Source: VXNE01 sp965208745
Lineage (GTDB): Bacteria; Pseudomonadota; Gammaproteobacteria; Pseudomonadales; Azotimanducaceae
Direction: 5' to 3'
DNA length: 64,000 nt
NCBI GenBank assembly: GCA_965208745.1
Contig: CBDBPN010000004.1
Location: forward strand, 2,666,001 to 2,730,000
A program made the translations under genes and the position numbers. Below are positions 8,920 to 17,920 of the stretch, piece by piece. Below the pieces are notes generated by a model, which saw only the letters and a list, made by a program, of their open reading frames with translations, did not search any database and had not been told where the DNA came from. The first letter of the stretch is position 1; the number at the start of each line of letters is the position of its first letter.

Positions 8920-9600
8920 TCACTCTGCGTAGACCGTCGGATCCGGCACCCCCGCGCCCGCGAAACCCGCCCGCCGGATGCGGCAACTCTCGCACCGTCC
9001 GCACGCGCGCCCGGCGCGGTCAGGCTGGTAGCAGGAAATCGTCTGGCCGTAGTCGACACCGAGCGCGGTGCCCCGGGCGATGATCTGGGCCTTGGTCATC
9101 TCGATCAGGGGCGCGTGGATGGTGAACCGCGCTCCTTCGGTCCCGGCGCGAGTCGCGACGTCCGCCAATGCCCGAAACGCCTCGACGAAAGCCGGGCGGC
9201 AGTCCGGGTATCCCGAGTAGTCCACCGCGTTCACGCCGATGAAGATGTCGCGCGCATCGAGTGTCTCGGCCCAGGCGAGGGCGAGGGACAGGAGTACGGT
9301 GTTCCTCGCCGGCACGTAGGTCACCGGGATGCCCTCCGTCTCGGTCTCGGGCACGGCGATCGTCGGGTCGGTCAGGGCGGAGCCGCCGAAGGCGGACAGG
9401 TCGATGGATACGACGCGGTGTTCTTCGGCGCCCACGGCCTCCACGACGCGGCGGGCGGCGTCGAGTTCGACCTCGTGGCGCTGCCCGTACGCCACGGACA
9501 GCGCGCAGCAGCGGAATCCCGCGTCGCGTGCGATGGCGAGCGTGGTCGCGGAGTCGAGGCCGCCGGACACCAGGACGACCGCTGGGGCTTGGGGCGTCAT
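8920..9600 (-). CDS. queC: 7-cyano-7-deazaguanine synthase QueC
   Basis: This 226-residue enzyme converts 7-carboxy-7-deazaguanine to preQ0 using ATP and ammonia, on the way to queuosine in tRNA. The ATP-binding PP-loop is LVSGGLDSATT at residues 10-20. The body has the expected YGQRHEVEL, VPARNTVLLSLALAWAE and GVNAVDYSGYPDCRP motifs. The C-terminus carries the zinc site C-x8-C-G-R-C-E-S-C. Length is normal. It starts 3 bases after the stop of queE and is the last gene of the long minus-strand block, so it is probably cotranscribed with queE. Confidence 0.95.
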   Translation of the reverse strand: MTPQAPAVVLVSGGLDSATTLAIARDAGFRCCALSVAYGQRHEVELDAARRVVEAVGAEEHRVVSIDLSAFGGSALTDPTIAVPETETEGIPVTYVPARNTVLLSLALAWAETLDARDIFIGVNAVDYSGYPDCRPAFVEAFRALADVATRAGTEGARFTIHAPLIEMTKAQIIARGTALGVDYGQTISCYQPDRAGRACGRCESCRIRRAGFAGAGVPDPTVYAE

Positions 9601-9603
9601 GGC

Positions 9604-10248
9604 TCAGCGCCCGGGGCTATCGCCCCAGAGCACCTTGTGCAGTTGGACCTGGAAGCGCACGTCGAGACCGTCCCGCAGGATCCAGTCCGCGAGGACGGCG
9701 GCTGACATCTCCGACGCGGATGGCGAGAACAGCACTTCACCCACGCGTTCGGTGAGCCGCCAGGTGTCGCACTGCTCCTTCGCCCAGGCGTAGTCGACCG
9801 CGTCGCAGATGACGAACTTCACCTGGTCCTTGGAGGCGAGGTGCTCGATGTTCGCGTAGCGGTTGCGTCCGCATTCGTTGGAGCCGGGCGTCTTCAGGTC
9901 CATGACGATGGACACGCGCCGGTCGACGGCCGAGATGTCGATAGCGCCGCCGGTCTCGAGGGAAACGTCGTAGCCGTCGTCGGCGAGCGCCGTCATCAGG
10001 GCGTGCACGGCGGACTGCGCGAGCGGTTCGCCGCCGGTGACGGTCACGTACCCCGTGCCGAAGGCCGCCACGCGCTCAAGCACGTCGGCGACTGCCATGA
10101 GCGTGCCGCCGCTGAAGGCGTAAGCCGTGTCGCAATACTGGCAGCGCAGGGGACACCCGGTCAGCCGGACGAACGTCGTAGGCTTCCCGACGGTCAGCGC
10201 CTCCCCCTGGAGGGAGCGGAAAATCTCGGTAATGCGGAGGGAACTCAC
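9604..10248 (-). CDS. queE: 7-carboxy-7-deazaguanine synthase QueE
   Basis: A 214-residue radical-SAM enzyme making 7-carboxy-7-deazaguanine from 6-carboxy-tetrahydropterin. The cluster motif CPLRCQYC gives Cys32, Cys36 and Cys39 in C-x3-C-x2-C spacing. The N-terminal ITEIFRSLQGEALTVGKPTTF and the SAM-binding VTVTGGEPLAQ are as in the family. It is placed directly before queC, as in other gammaproteobacteria after the tol-pal genes. Neither queD nor a GTP cyclohydrolase gene is in this window. Confidence 0.95.
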   Translation of the reverse strand: MSSLRITEIFRSLQGEALTVGKPTTFVRLTGCPLRCQYCDTAYAFSGGTLMAVADVLERVAAFGTGYVTVTGGEPLAQSAVHALMTALADDGYDVSLETGGAIDISAVDRRVSIVMDLKTPGSNECGRNRYANIEHLASKDQVKFVICDAVDYAWAKEQCDTWRLTERVGEVLFSPSASEMSAAVLADWILRDGLDVRFQVQLHKVLWGDSPGR

Positions 10249-10293
10249 GGGCTCGCTTCGGTGGTGCGACGCGCCTGCGGCGGTTGAGTGCGC

Positions 10294-11100
10294 CTAAGGC
10301 AGGTTGGCGGCGTAGGTCCTGGCCAATCCGGCTGCGGTGGACTCCGGATGCCGCTGCTGGACTCGCCCAAGGTACATCCGCGCGCGTGCGGCGTCGCCGA
10401 GTTCGGCGTACACCACGCCCAGGTTGTACAGGGCGTCGGGCGCCTTGTTGTGGTCGGGGTAGAGGGTGATCACCTGCACGAGCGACTGCCGTGCCCGCTC
10501 GAGGTCCCCGGCCTTGCGATGGAGCTGCCCCAACCAGTAGAAGGCGTTGGGCGTGTACTGGCCGTTCGGGAACTCGTCGATCAGGCGTTCCAGGGCCGTC
10601 GCCGCCGTGTCGAGTTCACCCCGCTCGATCATCGCGTACGCGTTCCGGTAGGCCTCCGCCTCGGTGCCCCCGGTGCGTGGCAGCGTGTCGACGGGTTGCG
10701 GGTCGGGCGGGGCCGGCCGCGGTGACGGGGCGGCTGTCGGGACCCCGCTCTGGAGTGCGGAGATCCGGCGATCCAGGCCGAGGTAGCGCTCCTGCTGTTC
10801 GCGGTGGAGCAGGTCAAGGCGGTGCTGCTGTTCCTCGACGGCGCCGCGGAGCGCCTGGACCTCTTCCCTGAGTAGCTGTAACTGGTAGAAAGTCCGCGCG
10901 AGGTCACTGGACCCTGGCGTGGATGGCTCGCGCTCATCCGCAACAGCGTCCATGGGAGGCGGAACCTGGACGGGCGATACCGGGACGGTTCCCGTGGACT
11001 CCTCGACCGGGGCCGCCGCCCAGGCGCTGGAGACAAGCAAGGCAAGCACAGCCCATCCGGCTGCGCTTGCGGTTGCGAAGCGGCGTTGCCGGCGGGTCAT
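10294..11100 (-). CDS. cpoB: Cell division coordinator CpoB (YbgF)
   Basis: A 268-residue periplasmic protein. A signal peptide ends near residues 29-30 (LLVSSAWAAA). A short coiled coil follows at about 60-105 (FYQLQLLREEVQALRGAVEE), then a Pro-rich linker. Three TPR-like repeats fill residues 145-268 (YRNAYAMIERGELDTAATAL, GQYTPNAFYWLGQLHRKAGD, KAPDALYNLGVVYAELGD). In E. coli CpoB links Tol-Pal constriction to PBP1B peptidoglycan synthesis. It begins one base after the stop of pal, as expected for the tol-pal operon. Confidence 0.92.
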   Translation of the reverse strand: MTRRQRRFATASAAGWAVLALLVSSAWAAAPVEESTGTVPVSPVQVPPPMDAVADEREPSTPGSSDLARTFYQLQLLREEVQALRGAVEEQQHRLDLLHREQQERYLGLDRRISALQSGVPTAAPSPRPAPPDPQPVDTLPRTGGTEAEAYRNAYAMIERGELDTAATALERLIDEFPNGQYTPNAFYWLGQLHRKAGDLERARQSLVQVITLYPDHNKAPDALYNLGVVYAELGDAARARMYLGRVQQRHPESTAAGLARTYAANLP

Positions 11101-11101
11101 C

Positions 11102-11659
11102 TCACCGATAGATCAGCTCCGCGCGACGGTTCTTGCTCCACGCGGACTCGTCGTGGCCGACATCCACGGGGCGTTCCTCGCCGTAGCTCACGGTTTCGAT
11201 CTGGGAGTCGCGTACGCCGTCCGACATCAGGAAGCTGCGCACCGCGTTGGCGCGGCGTTCGCCGAGCGCAAGGTTGTACTCGCGCGTGCCGCGTTCGTCG
11301 CAGTGGCCTTCGATCAGGAGGGAACGGTTGCGGTTCGCACGCAGGAAGTCCGCGTGCCGCTCGAGGGTACGCAGATCCCCCGGCCTGATGACGGCCTTGT
11401 CGAAATCGAAGTACAGCGTGCGCGCCAGCGGTTGTCCGTCCGGCCCCAGCCAGACGCCTTCCGCGTCCGTCGGAGGACCCGCGGGCTCCGGGTCGGGCGT
11501 GGGTTCGACCATGGGCGGCGCCGTCTCCTCCGGAACCGGCACGGGCTCCGGGGCCGGCGTCGTGCAACCCGCACAACCCGCCAGGACCCCTCCGGCAAGA
11601 AGTACGACAAGCAGGGAAAATCGAGGTCGGGAGCCGTGCGTGGCCCTTGCCTGTGTCAT
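11102..11659 (-). CDS. pal: Peptidoglycan-associated lipoprotein Pal
   Basis: An outer-membrane lipoprotein that anchors to peptidoglycan. From ATG 11659 a signal peptide leads to the lipobox VLAGC with Cys29, followed by a Pro/Glu-rich linker and an OmpA-like domain: LYFDFDKAVIRPGD, the peptidoglycan-binding LLIEGHCDERGTREYNLALG and NRRAELIYR at the end. The frame stays open upstream to 11722, but that extra stretch is encoded by the inserted hairpin repeat at 11672-11720, so ATG 11659 is preferred for a proper signal peptide. It lies between tolB and cpoB. Confidence 0.93.
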   Translation of the reverse strand: MTQARATHGSRPRFSLLVVLLAGGVLAGCAGCTTPAPEPVPVPEETAPPMVEPTPDPEPAGPPTDAEGVWLGPDGQPLARTLYFDFDKAVIRPGDLRTLERHADFLRANRNRSLLIEGHCDERGTREYNLALGERRANAVRSFLMSDGVRDSQIETVSYGEERPVDVGHDESAWSKNRRAELIYR

Positions 11660-11671
11660 TTCTGTCTCCTG

Positions 11672-11720
11672 TTTCTCTTGCGAGGGGTGTCCCCTCGCGC
11701 TCCCCGGCTGAAGGCTCTTC
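11672..11720. repeat. hairpin repeat between tolB and pal
   Basis: A perfect palindromic stem GCGAGGGG / CCCCTCGC (11680-11687 and 11691-11698, loop TGT), followed by GCTCCCCGGCTGAAGGCTCT. The same unit, with flanks, recurs three times at 15978-16099 inside the 3' end of ruvA. It looks like a small REP-type dispersed element. It sits just before pal and may act as an mRNA hairpin that modulates tolB-pal expression. Confidence 0.75.
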
Positions 11721-11722
11721 AC

Positions 11723-13051
11723 CTAGTGGCCACTCGACGAAGACAGCGCATCGATATACGGCGACCAGGCCGGTTCCCGCACGTCACCCTCCGCGGAGGG
11801 CAAGCGATACCTTACGCGACCGTCGATTGACACGACGGCCAGTATACCCCGGCCCCGGTCTTGCGTCGCGTAGATCAGCATGGTGCCGTTTGGCGCGATG
11901 GACGGCGATTCGTCCAGCGAGGTCTCTGTCAGCACGCGCACATCCTCGCGTTCGAGGGCCTGCCACGCGATGTGGTACGTGCCGTTGCGGCGGTGCACGT
12001 AGACGAGGTGCTCGCCGTCCGGCAGCAGCCGCGCGCGGGCGTTGTAGTCCCCCTGGAACGTCAGACGCTCGACCATCGAGGTGGCGAGCTCCATCTGGTA
12101 GATCTGCGGGCGTCCGCCACGGTCGGACGTAAAGATCAGGGCGTTGCCGTCGGGGGTCCAGCTCGGCTCGGTGTCGATGGCCGACGGATAGCGGGTAATG
12201 CGCCGGAGGTCTCCGCCGACCAGGTCCTTGACGTAGATCTCGGGGTTGCCGTCGCGGGACAGGACCAGCGCGAGCCGGTTGCCGTCCGGCGAGAAAACGG
12301 GTGCGCCGTTGAGACCGCGGTACTCGGCGACGCGCGTGCGCTCGCCGGTGACGAGATCCTGGATGACCACCGCCTGGCGTCCGCTCTCGAAGGACACGTA
12401 CGCGACGCGCTTCGCGTCGGGCGACCAGCTTGCGGACAGCAGGGGCTGGTCCGAGTCGAACAGCGTGCGCGCGCGTTCGCCGTCCGAGTCGGCGAGTTCC
12501 AGGCGGTAGCGGGCGTACGGCGTGCCCGCGTCGAGCGCCAGGACGTAGATGATCCGGGTCGAGAATGCCCCGGGAATCCCGGTGATCTGCTCGAAGACCT
12601 CGTCGGAGATGCGGTGGGCGATGTCCCTGCGCTTGGCGGCGGGCGCGGCTATGCGGCCCGAAAGCAGTTCGCGCTCGTTGAACACGTCGAGCAGGTGGTA
12701 GGCGGTCACCAGTTCGCCTTCCCCGAGTTCCCACATCTGCCCGACCAGGACGTACTCGATGCCGAGCACGCGCCAGTCCCGGAAGAGCACCTCCTCGCGA
12801 CGCGTGGGCAGGGACAGCATGTTCTCCGGCGGCAGCGGATCGAACTGGCCGCTCCTTGCCAGGTCGAACGACACGACGGGGGCGATGCCCGCGTCGTCGT
12901 CGCCCGGGGTCCCGAAGGGCACCACGGCAATGCGGGTCTGGTTGTCATACCCCTGGTCGATGATGATTTTCTCGCCGGCGCCGGACGCGGTCCACGCGAC
13001 GGCAAGCATCGCGGCGAGGGTTACGGTCCGCGATAGTCTGTGCGCGATCAA
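11723..13051 (-). CDS. tolB: Tol-Pal translocation protein TolB
   Basis: A 442-residue periplasmic protein with a signal peptide (cleavage near ASGAGEK, about residue 25), an N-terminal domain (IAVVPFG, YVLVGQMWELGEG) and a six-bladed WD40-like propeller with the repeated pattern SWSPDAKRVAYVSFESG, VFSPDGNRLALVLSRDG and SWTPDGNALIFTSDRGG. TolB binds Pal and links it to TolA. Its start overlaps the tolA stop by four bases (ATGA). A hairpin repeat separates it from pal. Confidence 0.95.
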   Translation of the reverse strand: MIAHRLSRTVTLAAMLAVAWTASGAGEKIIIDQGYDNQTRIAVVPFGTPGDDDAGIAPVVSFDLARSGQFDPLPPENMLSLPTRREEVLFRDWRVLGIEYVLVGQMWELGEGELVTAYHLLDVFNERELLSGRIAAPAAKRRDIAHRISDEVFEQITGIPGAFSTRIIYVLALDAGTPYARYRLELADSDGERARTLFDSDQPLLSASWSPDAKRVAYVSFESGRQAVVIQDLVTGERTRVAEYRGLNGAPVFSPDGNRLALVLSRDGNPEIYVKDLVGGDLRRITRYPSAIDTEPSWTPDGNALIFTSDRGGRPQIYQMELATSMVERLTFQGDYNARARLLPDGEHLVYVHRRNGTYHIAWQALEREDVRVLTETSLDESPSIAPNGTMLIYATQDRGRGILAVVSIDGRVRYRLPSAEGDVREPAWSPYIDALSSSSGH

Positions 13052-13743
13052 CGTAGGAGGTCCTCCGGTTTGAACACCAGCGTGAACTGGCGGAAGCGGG
13101 CGTCGAAGAGCCCCATGTCCTCCGGCACCTGGAACCGTCTCGCCTTGCGGACCGCCGCCTCCGCGGACCGGTCGAAGGCCGTGTTGCCGCTCGAGGACAC
13201 GAGGGTCACCGACACGACCTCCCCGGTCGGAATCAACTCGACCAGCAGTTCGGCCTCCATGTCGTTGCGGGCGGAGGGCGGACGCGACCAGTTACGCACG
13301 ACGGCCTGGTAGATCCCGGTAACGTAAGAGGCCGCCGCATCCGTCTGCGCATTGCTGGCCAACTCGATCCCCTCGCGGTCAATGGCATCCTTGAATGCCG
13401 TCTCGGCGAGCTTCTCCAGACGCTCCCGGCGGGCGGCTTCCTCGCGCGCCCGCTCGTCCTCGCGCTTCTGGCGTTCCTGTTCCGCAGGGTCCACCTTCGG
13501 CGGCGCGGGCTTCGGGGCGGCCCGCTTCGGGGGCGCCGGCGCCGCGGCCGGTTGCGGCGCCGGCGGCCGCCGGGTCGCTTTCGGTTTCGGGGGCTCGAGG
13601 ACGATGAGCCTGGCGTTGACGATGTCGGGACGGATGACGCGGGCATCGTCGTTCCCGGGCGTCCAGCCCCGCACCAGCGCGAGGGCCGCCCCGGCGTGCA
13701 GGAGCAGCGCCAGGACGAGCGGCACGGGGTAGTCGCGGAGCAT
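13048..13743 (-). CDS. tolA: Tol-Pal envelope protein TolA
   Basis: A 231-residue inner-membrane protein spanning the periplasm. It has one N-terminal transmembrane helix (LVLALLLHAGAALAL), a Pro/Ala/Lys-rich stretch, a charged coiled coil (EQERQKREDERAREEAARRE) and a C-terminal TonB-like domain (SYVTGIYQAVVRNWSRPPSA, ELLVELIPTGEVVSVTLVSSSG, FDRSAEAAVRKA). It is shorter than the 421-residue E. coli protein because the helical middle domain is reduced, which is common outside enterobacteria. It is cotranscribed with tolQ, tolR and tolB. Confidence 0.92.
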   Translation of the reverse strand: MLRDYPVPLVLALLLHAGAALALVRGWTPGNDDARVIRPDIVNARLIVLEPPKPKATRRPPAPQPAAAPAPPKRAAPKPAPPKVDPAEQERQKREDERAREEAARRERLEKLAETAFKDAIDREGIELASNAQTDAAASYVTGIYQAVVRNWSRPPSARNDMEAELLVELIPTGEVVSVTLVSSSGNTAFDRSAEAAVRKARRFQVPEDMGLFDARFRQFTLVFKPEDLLR

Positions 13744-13748
13744 GAGGA

Positions 13749-14183
13749 TCAGCCCGACAGGTCCGGCGGGTCGGTGATGAGCCCGACGCTCTCGGCGCCG
13801 GCCTTCTGCAGCACCGTCATGACCTTGACCACCTCGCCGTATTCGATTTCCCGGTCGGCCCGGACGTAGACGGGCACCGTGGGTCGCGCGCCGATGACGC
13901 GCGTGGCCTGGTCCTCGAGGGAGAAGATCGTGACGCGGCGGCCCCGCTCGTCGTCCCGCTGCATGCCGATGTTCAGGAAGATCGCGCCGTCGCGCTTCAC
14001 GCTGACGACCAGCGGGTCGTCATCGTCGTCCGGCAGCGGCTCCGACGGCGCCTGCGGCAGGTCCACCTCGACGCCCTGGGTGAACAGCGGCGCCGTGGCC
14101 ATGAAGATCACCAGCAGCACGAGCATCACGTCGATGTACGGCACGACGTTGATCTCGGACATCGGCTTGCGGCGAACGGCCAT
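13749..14183 (-). CDS. tolR: Tol-Pal motor protein TolR
   Basis: A 144-residue inner-membrane protein of the ExbD/TolR family. The single transmembrane helix at about 13-33 contains the essential Asp18 (INVVPYIDVMLVLLVIFMAT). The periplasmic domain follows with PLFTQGVEVDLPQA and the C-terminal EIEYGEVVKVMTVLQKAGA. With TolQ it uses the proton gradient to energise TolA. It lies between tolQ and tolA in the standard order. Confidence 0.95.
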   Translation of the reverse strand: MAVRRKPMSEINVVPYIDVMLVLLVIFMATAPLFTQGVEVDLPQAPSEPLPDDDDDPLVVSVKRDGAIFLNIGMQRDDERGRRVTIFSLEDQATRVIGARPTVPVYVRADREIEYGEVVKVMTVLQKAGAESVGLITDPPDLSG

Positions 14184-14204
14184 GGGGTTCCGGGCGGTCC
14201 TCGG

Positions 14205-14879
14205 TCAGGTCTTGTGCGATGCGCGGTACAGGATACTCGTCAGCTCGTCGGCGAAGGCCTCGTAGCGCTTCATGAGCACTTCCACCCGCGCCGAGAAACG
14301 GTTGTACCCGATCACCGCGGGAATGGCCGCGAACAGCCCCATCGCCGTGGCGATGAGCGCCTCGGAGATGCCCGGCGCCACTGATGCGAGCGTCGCCTGG
14401 CTCATGTTCGCGAGGTTCCGGAACGCGTTCATGATGCCCCAGACCGTGCCGAAGAGGCCCACGTAGGGGCTCGTGGAGCCCACGGTCGCGAGGAAGGCGA
14501 GGTGCCGCTCGAGGGACTCCTCCTCGCGGGTCAACGCGACGCGCATCGCGCGCTGCACCCCCTGCATCACCGCGTCCGGCTCGGCGCCGGCCTGCTCCGA
14601 CAGCCGCAGGAACTCGCGAAAGCCGGACTGGAACACCGTCTCGCTGCCGTTCAGGTGTTCCTCTTCCTCAAGTTCGCCGTAGAGTTCCCGAAGGTCCACG
14701 CCGGACCAGAACTCCTCCTCGAAGTCGTCCATCTGGCGCCTGACGCGGTTCAGGGCGAACCAGCGCTGGAAGATCATCATCCAGGAGATGACGGAGGCGA
14801 GCGCGAGGATCACCATCACGAACTGCACGAGCGGGCTCGCGTTCACGAGGATCTCGTAGATGGAAAGCTGTTCGGGCAT
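14205..14879 (-). CDS. tolQ: Tol-Pal motor protein TolQ
   Basis: A 224-residue ExbB/TolQ/MotA-type proton-channel subunit with three membrane helices: one near residues 16-38 (VQFVMVILALASVISWMMIF), and two after residue 130 around LAFLATVGSTSPYVGLFGTV and APGISEALIATAMGLFAAIP. The family motif GLFGTVWGIM is intact. It starts only 2 bases after the ruvB stop. The acyl-CoA thioesterase gene ybgC, usually the first gene of the tol cluster, is absent from this position. Confidence 0.95.
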   Translation of the reverse strand: MPEQLSIYEILVNASPLVQFVMVILALASVISWMMIFQRWFALNRVRRQMDDFEEEFWSGVDLRELYGELEEEEHLNGSETVFQSGFREFLRLSEQAGAEPDAVMQGVQRAMRVALTREEESLERHLAFLATVGSTSPYVGLFGTVWGIMNAFRNLANMSQATLASVAPGISEALIATAMGLFAAIPAVIGYNRFSARVEVLMKRYEAFADELTSILYRASHKT

Positions 14880-14881
14880 CG

Positions 14882-15919
14882 TCAGCGCAGGTCGAAGGAA
14901 CTCTGGGTGTCGTCGGTGGGCCGCTTCAGGCCGAAGTGATGGTACGCCTTATCGGTGGCGGTGCGCCCCCGCGGCGTTCGCACGAGAAAGCCCTGCTGTA
15001 TGAGGTAGGGCTCGAGCACGTCCTCGATGGTGTCGCGTTCCTCGCTGACGGCGGCCGCCAGGGAGTCGAGACCCACGGGGCCGCCCTGGAAGTGGTCGAT
15101 CACCGTGCGCAGCAGCTTGCGGTCCATGCTGTCGAACCCGCGGTCGTCGACCGCCAGCATGTCGAGACCACTGCCGGCGGAGGTGGCGTCGATGTGTCCG
15201 TCTCCCTCGACTTCGACGTAGTCGCGCACGCGGCGGAGCAGGCGGTTCGCGATGCGGGGCGTCCCCCTGGAGCGGCGCGCGATCTCCCGGGCGCCGTCGC
15301 CGTCGACCGCGACGGTGAGCTTCTCCGCCGCCGCCGTGACGATCTCCGTCAGTTCGTCGACCGAGTAGAACTCCAGCCGTTGCACGATGCCGAAGCGGTC
15401 GCGGAGCGGAGAGGTCAGGAGGCCGGCCCGGGTCGTGGCGCCGATGAGCGTGAAGCGCGGCAGGGGGAACTTGATCGACTGGGCGGCCGGGCCCTCGCCG
15501 ATCAGGATGTCGATCTCCGCGTCTTCCATGGCCGGGTAGAGAATCTCCTCGACGACCGGGGAGAGGCGGTGGATCTCGTCCACGAACAGGATGTCGCCGG
15601 GTTCGAGGTTCGTGATCATGGCGGCCAGGTCGCCGGGCTTCTCGATCACCGGCCCCGAAGTCGCCTTGATCTGCACCTCCATCTCGTGGGCGACGATGTG
15701 CGCCAGCGTGGTCTTGCCGAGTCCGGGCGGCCCGTAGATGAGGGTATGGTCGAGGGCCTCGCCGCGCCCGCGCGCCGCGGCGATGGCCAGGGCCATCTGT
15801 TCCTTGACCGCGGTTTGGCCGACGTACTCGGAGATACGCACCGGACGCAGCGAACGGTCCGCGGAACGGTCGGGCGGCATCGCTTCGCCCGCGGTGATGC
15901 GGTCACGTTCGATGGTCAT
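14882..15919 (-). CDS. ruvB: Holliday junction helicase RuvB
   Basis: A 345-residue AAA+ motor that drives branch migration with RuvA. Visible parts are DRSLRPVRISEYVGQTAVKE, Walker A GPPGLGKTTLAH, Walker B ILFVDEIHRLS, sensor region LIGATTRAG and the C-terminal winged helix (TPRGRTATDKAYHHFGLKRP). Length and motifs are normal. Its ATG overlaps the ruvA stop (ATGA at 15916-15919), an overlap that survives although the end of ruvA has been remodelled by repeats. Confidence 0.97.
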   Translation of the reverse strand: MTIERDRITAGEAMPPDRSADRSLRPVRISEYVGQTAVKEQMALAIAAARGRGEALDHTLIYGPPGLGKTTLAHIVAHEMEVQIKATSGPVIEKPGDLAAMITNLEPGDILFVDEIHRLSPVVEEILYPAMEDAEIDILIGEGPAAQSIKFPLPRFTLIGATTRAGLLTSPLRDRFGIVQRLEFYSVDELTEIVTAAAEKLTVAVDGDGAREIARRSRGTPRIANRLLRRVRDYVEVEGDGHIDATSAGSGLDMLAVDDRGFDSMDRKLLRTVIDHFQGGPVGLDSLAAAVSEERDTIEDVLEPYLIQQGFLVRTPRGRTATDKAYHHFGLKRPTDDTQSSFDLR

Positions 15920-16680
15920 GCCGAACCGTCGGGGCTCCTACTTGCGATGGGCACGTCCCTCGCGCTGCTCTTTTCTTGCGAGGGGTATCCCCTCGCGCTC
16001 CCCGGCTGAGGGCTCTTTTCTTGCGAGGGGTTCCCCCTCGCGCTGCTCTTTTCATGCGAGGGGTTCCCCCTCGCGCTCCCCGGCTGAGGGCTCTCGCGGC
16101 CCGCCATCCGCTTGAGGGCCGAGCGGATGAGGTCCTCCGTCGACTCGCCGTCCACGTGCACGGACTCGACGACCTTGCGCGCCTCGGCGGGCCGCCAGCC
16201 GAGGGCCACCAGCGCGCTGACGGCATCGTCCGCTTCCCTGTCCGTCTGTATCGGCGTGCCGGCCGCGGCGACCGGCAGGTCATCGAGGCGACCCTCGAGT
16301 TCGATGACGATCCGCTCCGCGGTCTTCTTGCCGATGCCGGGAACCTTCGTCAGAAGCCGGGTGTCCCGCTCCGCGACGCAGCGTGCGAGTTCCGCCGGTG
16401 GGAGCGCGCCGAGCACCGTCATCGCGACTTTCGGCCCCACTCCGTTCACCTTGACGAGTACCCGGAAGACCGCGCGTTCGACGAGGGAGCGGAAGCCGAA
16501 CAGCGTCATCGAGTCGTCGCGCGCGACCAGGTGGGTGAAGAGCTCCACCGGGGCGTCGGGCGCGCCGGCCGAGGCCAGGGTCACCGTGGTCACCTCGACC
16601 TCGTAGCCCACGCCGGCCACGTCGACCAGCAGCACGTTCCCTTCCCTTGCGACCACGCTGCCGCGCAGGCGTCCGATCAT
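15916..16680 (-). CDS. ruvA: Holliday junction protein RuvA with repeat-encoded tail
   Basis: RuvA binds Holliday junctions as a tetramer and loads RuvB. Residues 1-63 are the OB-fold domain (MIGRLRGSVVAREGNVLLVD), about 64-140 the helix-hairpin-helix domain (VNGVGPKVAMTVLG, VPGIGKKTAERIVIELEGRL) and about 150-195 domain III that contacts RuvB (DDAVSALVALGWRPAEARKV, LIRSALKRMA). The usual protein ends there, near 200 residues. This one runs on to 254 with a Ser/Pro/Gly/Lys-rich tail of repeated PQPGSARG and NPSQEKS units encoded by the tandem hairpin repeat at 15944-16099. ATG 16680 is chosen by homology; the open frame extends 13 codons upstream. Confidence 0.95.
   Translation of the reverse strand: MIGRLRGSVVAREGNVLLVDVAGVGYEVEVTTVTLASAGAPDAPVELFTHLVARDDSMTLFGFRSLVERAVFRVLVKVNGVGPKVAMTVLGALPPAELARCVAERDTRLLTKVPGIGKKTAERIVIELEGRLDDLPVAAAGTPIQTDREADDAVSALVALGWRPAEARKVVESVHVDGESTEDLIRSALKRMAGRESPQPGSARGNPSHEKSSARGNPSQEKSPQPGSARGYPSQEKSSARDVPIASRSPDGSA
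15944..16099. repeat. tandem hairpin repeats inside the ruvA 3' end
   Basis: Three perfect copies of the stem GCGAGGGG / CCCCTCGC with 3-base loops lie at 15978-15996, 16023-16041 and 16056-16074; a degenerate fourth lies near 15945. Copies one and three are followed by GCTCCCCGGCTGAGGGCTCT and the others by a shorter GCTGCTCTTTTC linker. The unit matches the single copy before pal (11672-11720). Read on the minus strand they are in frame with ruvA and code for its extra C-terminal tail. Confidence 0.85.
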
Positions 16681-17158
16681 GCGCGCGCTCCCGGTTTCCT
16701 GCTCGACTGGGCATGACACAGGGCCACGGCCAGCGCGTCGGCGGCGTCGGCGGCGGGGGACTCGTTGAGTGCCAGCGCGGCCCGGACCATGTGCTGGATC
16801 TGGTGCTTGGTCGCGCGCCCGGTGCCGACGACCGCCTGCTTCACGCGCCGCGCCGCGTAGCCCGTCACCGGCATGTCGCGCGCGATCGCGGCGGCGATGG
16901 CGGCGCCGCGCGCCTGGCCGAGCTTCAGCGCGGAACTCGGGTTGCGGGCGACGAACACCTCCTCGATCGCCACCTCGGCGGGACCGTAGTCGTCGATGAC
17001 CGTCTCTATACCGTGGTAGATCTCGGCGAGCCGGCCGTGGAAGTCCGCGGCCCGGGTCCGGATGCAGCCGCTCGCGACGTAGGACACGCGCGGACCGTCG
17101 CGGTCGATCAGGCCGTAACCGGTGGTCCGGGAACCTGGATCGACGCCGAGGACCCGCA

Positions 17159-17159
<1 letters not shown>
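16677..17159 (-). CDS. ruvC: Holliday junction resolvase RuvC
   Basis: A 160-residue RNase H-fold endonuclease that cuts Holliday junctions. The acidic catalytic set is visible: Asp7 in VLGVDPGSRTTGYG, Glu in VAIEEVFVARN (about residues 66-67), and the C-terminal DAADALAVALCH pair. Other family motifs present are ALKLGQARG and KQAVVGTGRATKHQI. It overlaps ruvA by four bases and yebC by one base, so the ruvCAB genes are translationally coupled. Confidence 0.96.
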
Positions 17160-17914
<755 letters not shown>

Positions 17915-17920
17915 GCCCTC

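Noticed and set aside
11660..11722. Longer N-terminus for Pal starting at ATG 11722
   Set aside because: The added residues come from the inserted repeat and would bury the lipoprotein signal.
11672..16099. CRISPR-like array from the repeated hairpins
   Set aside because: Repeats are palindromic with tiny, non-unique spacers and lie partly in coding sequence; no cas genes.
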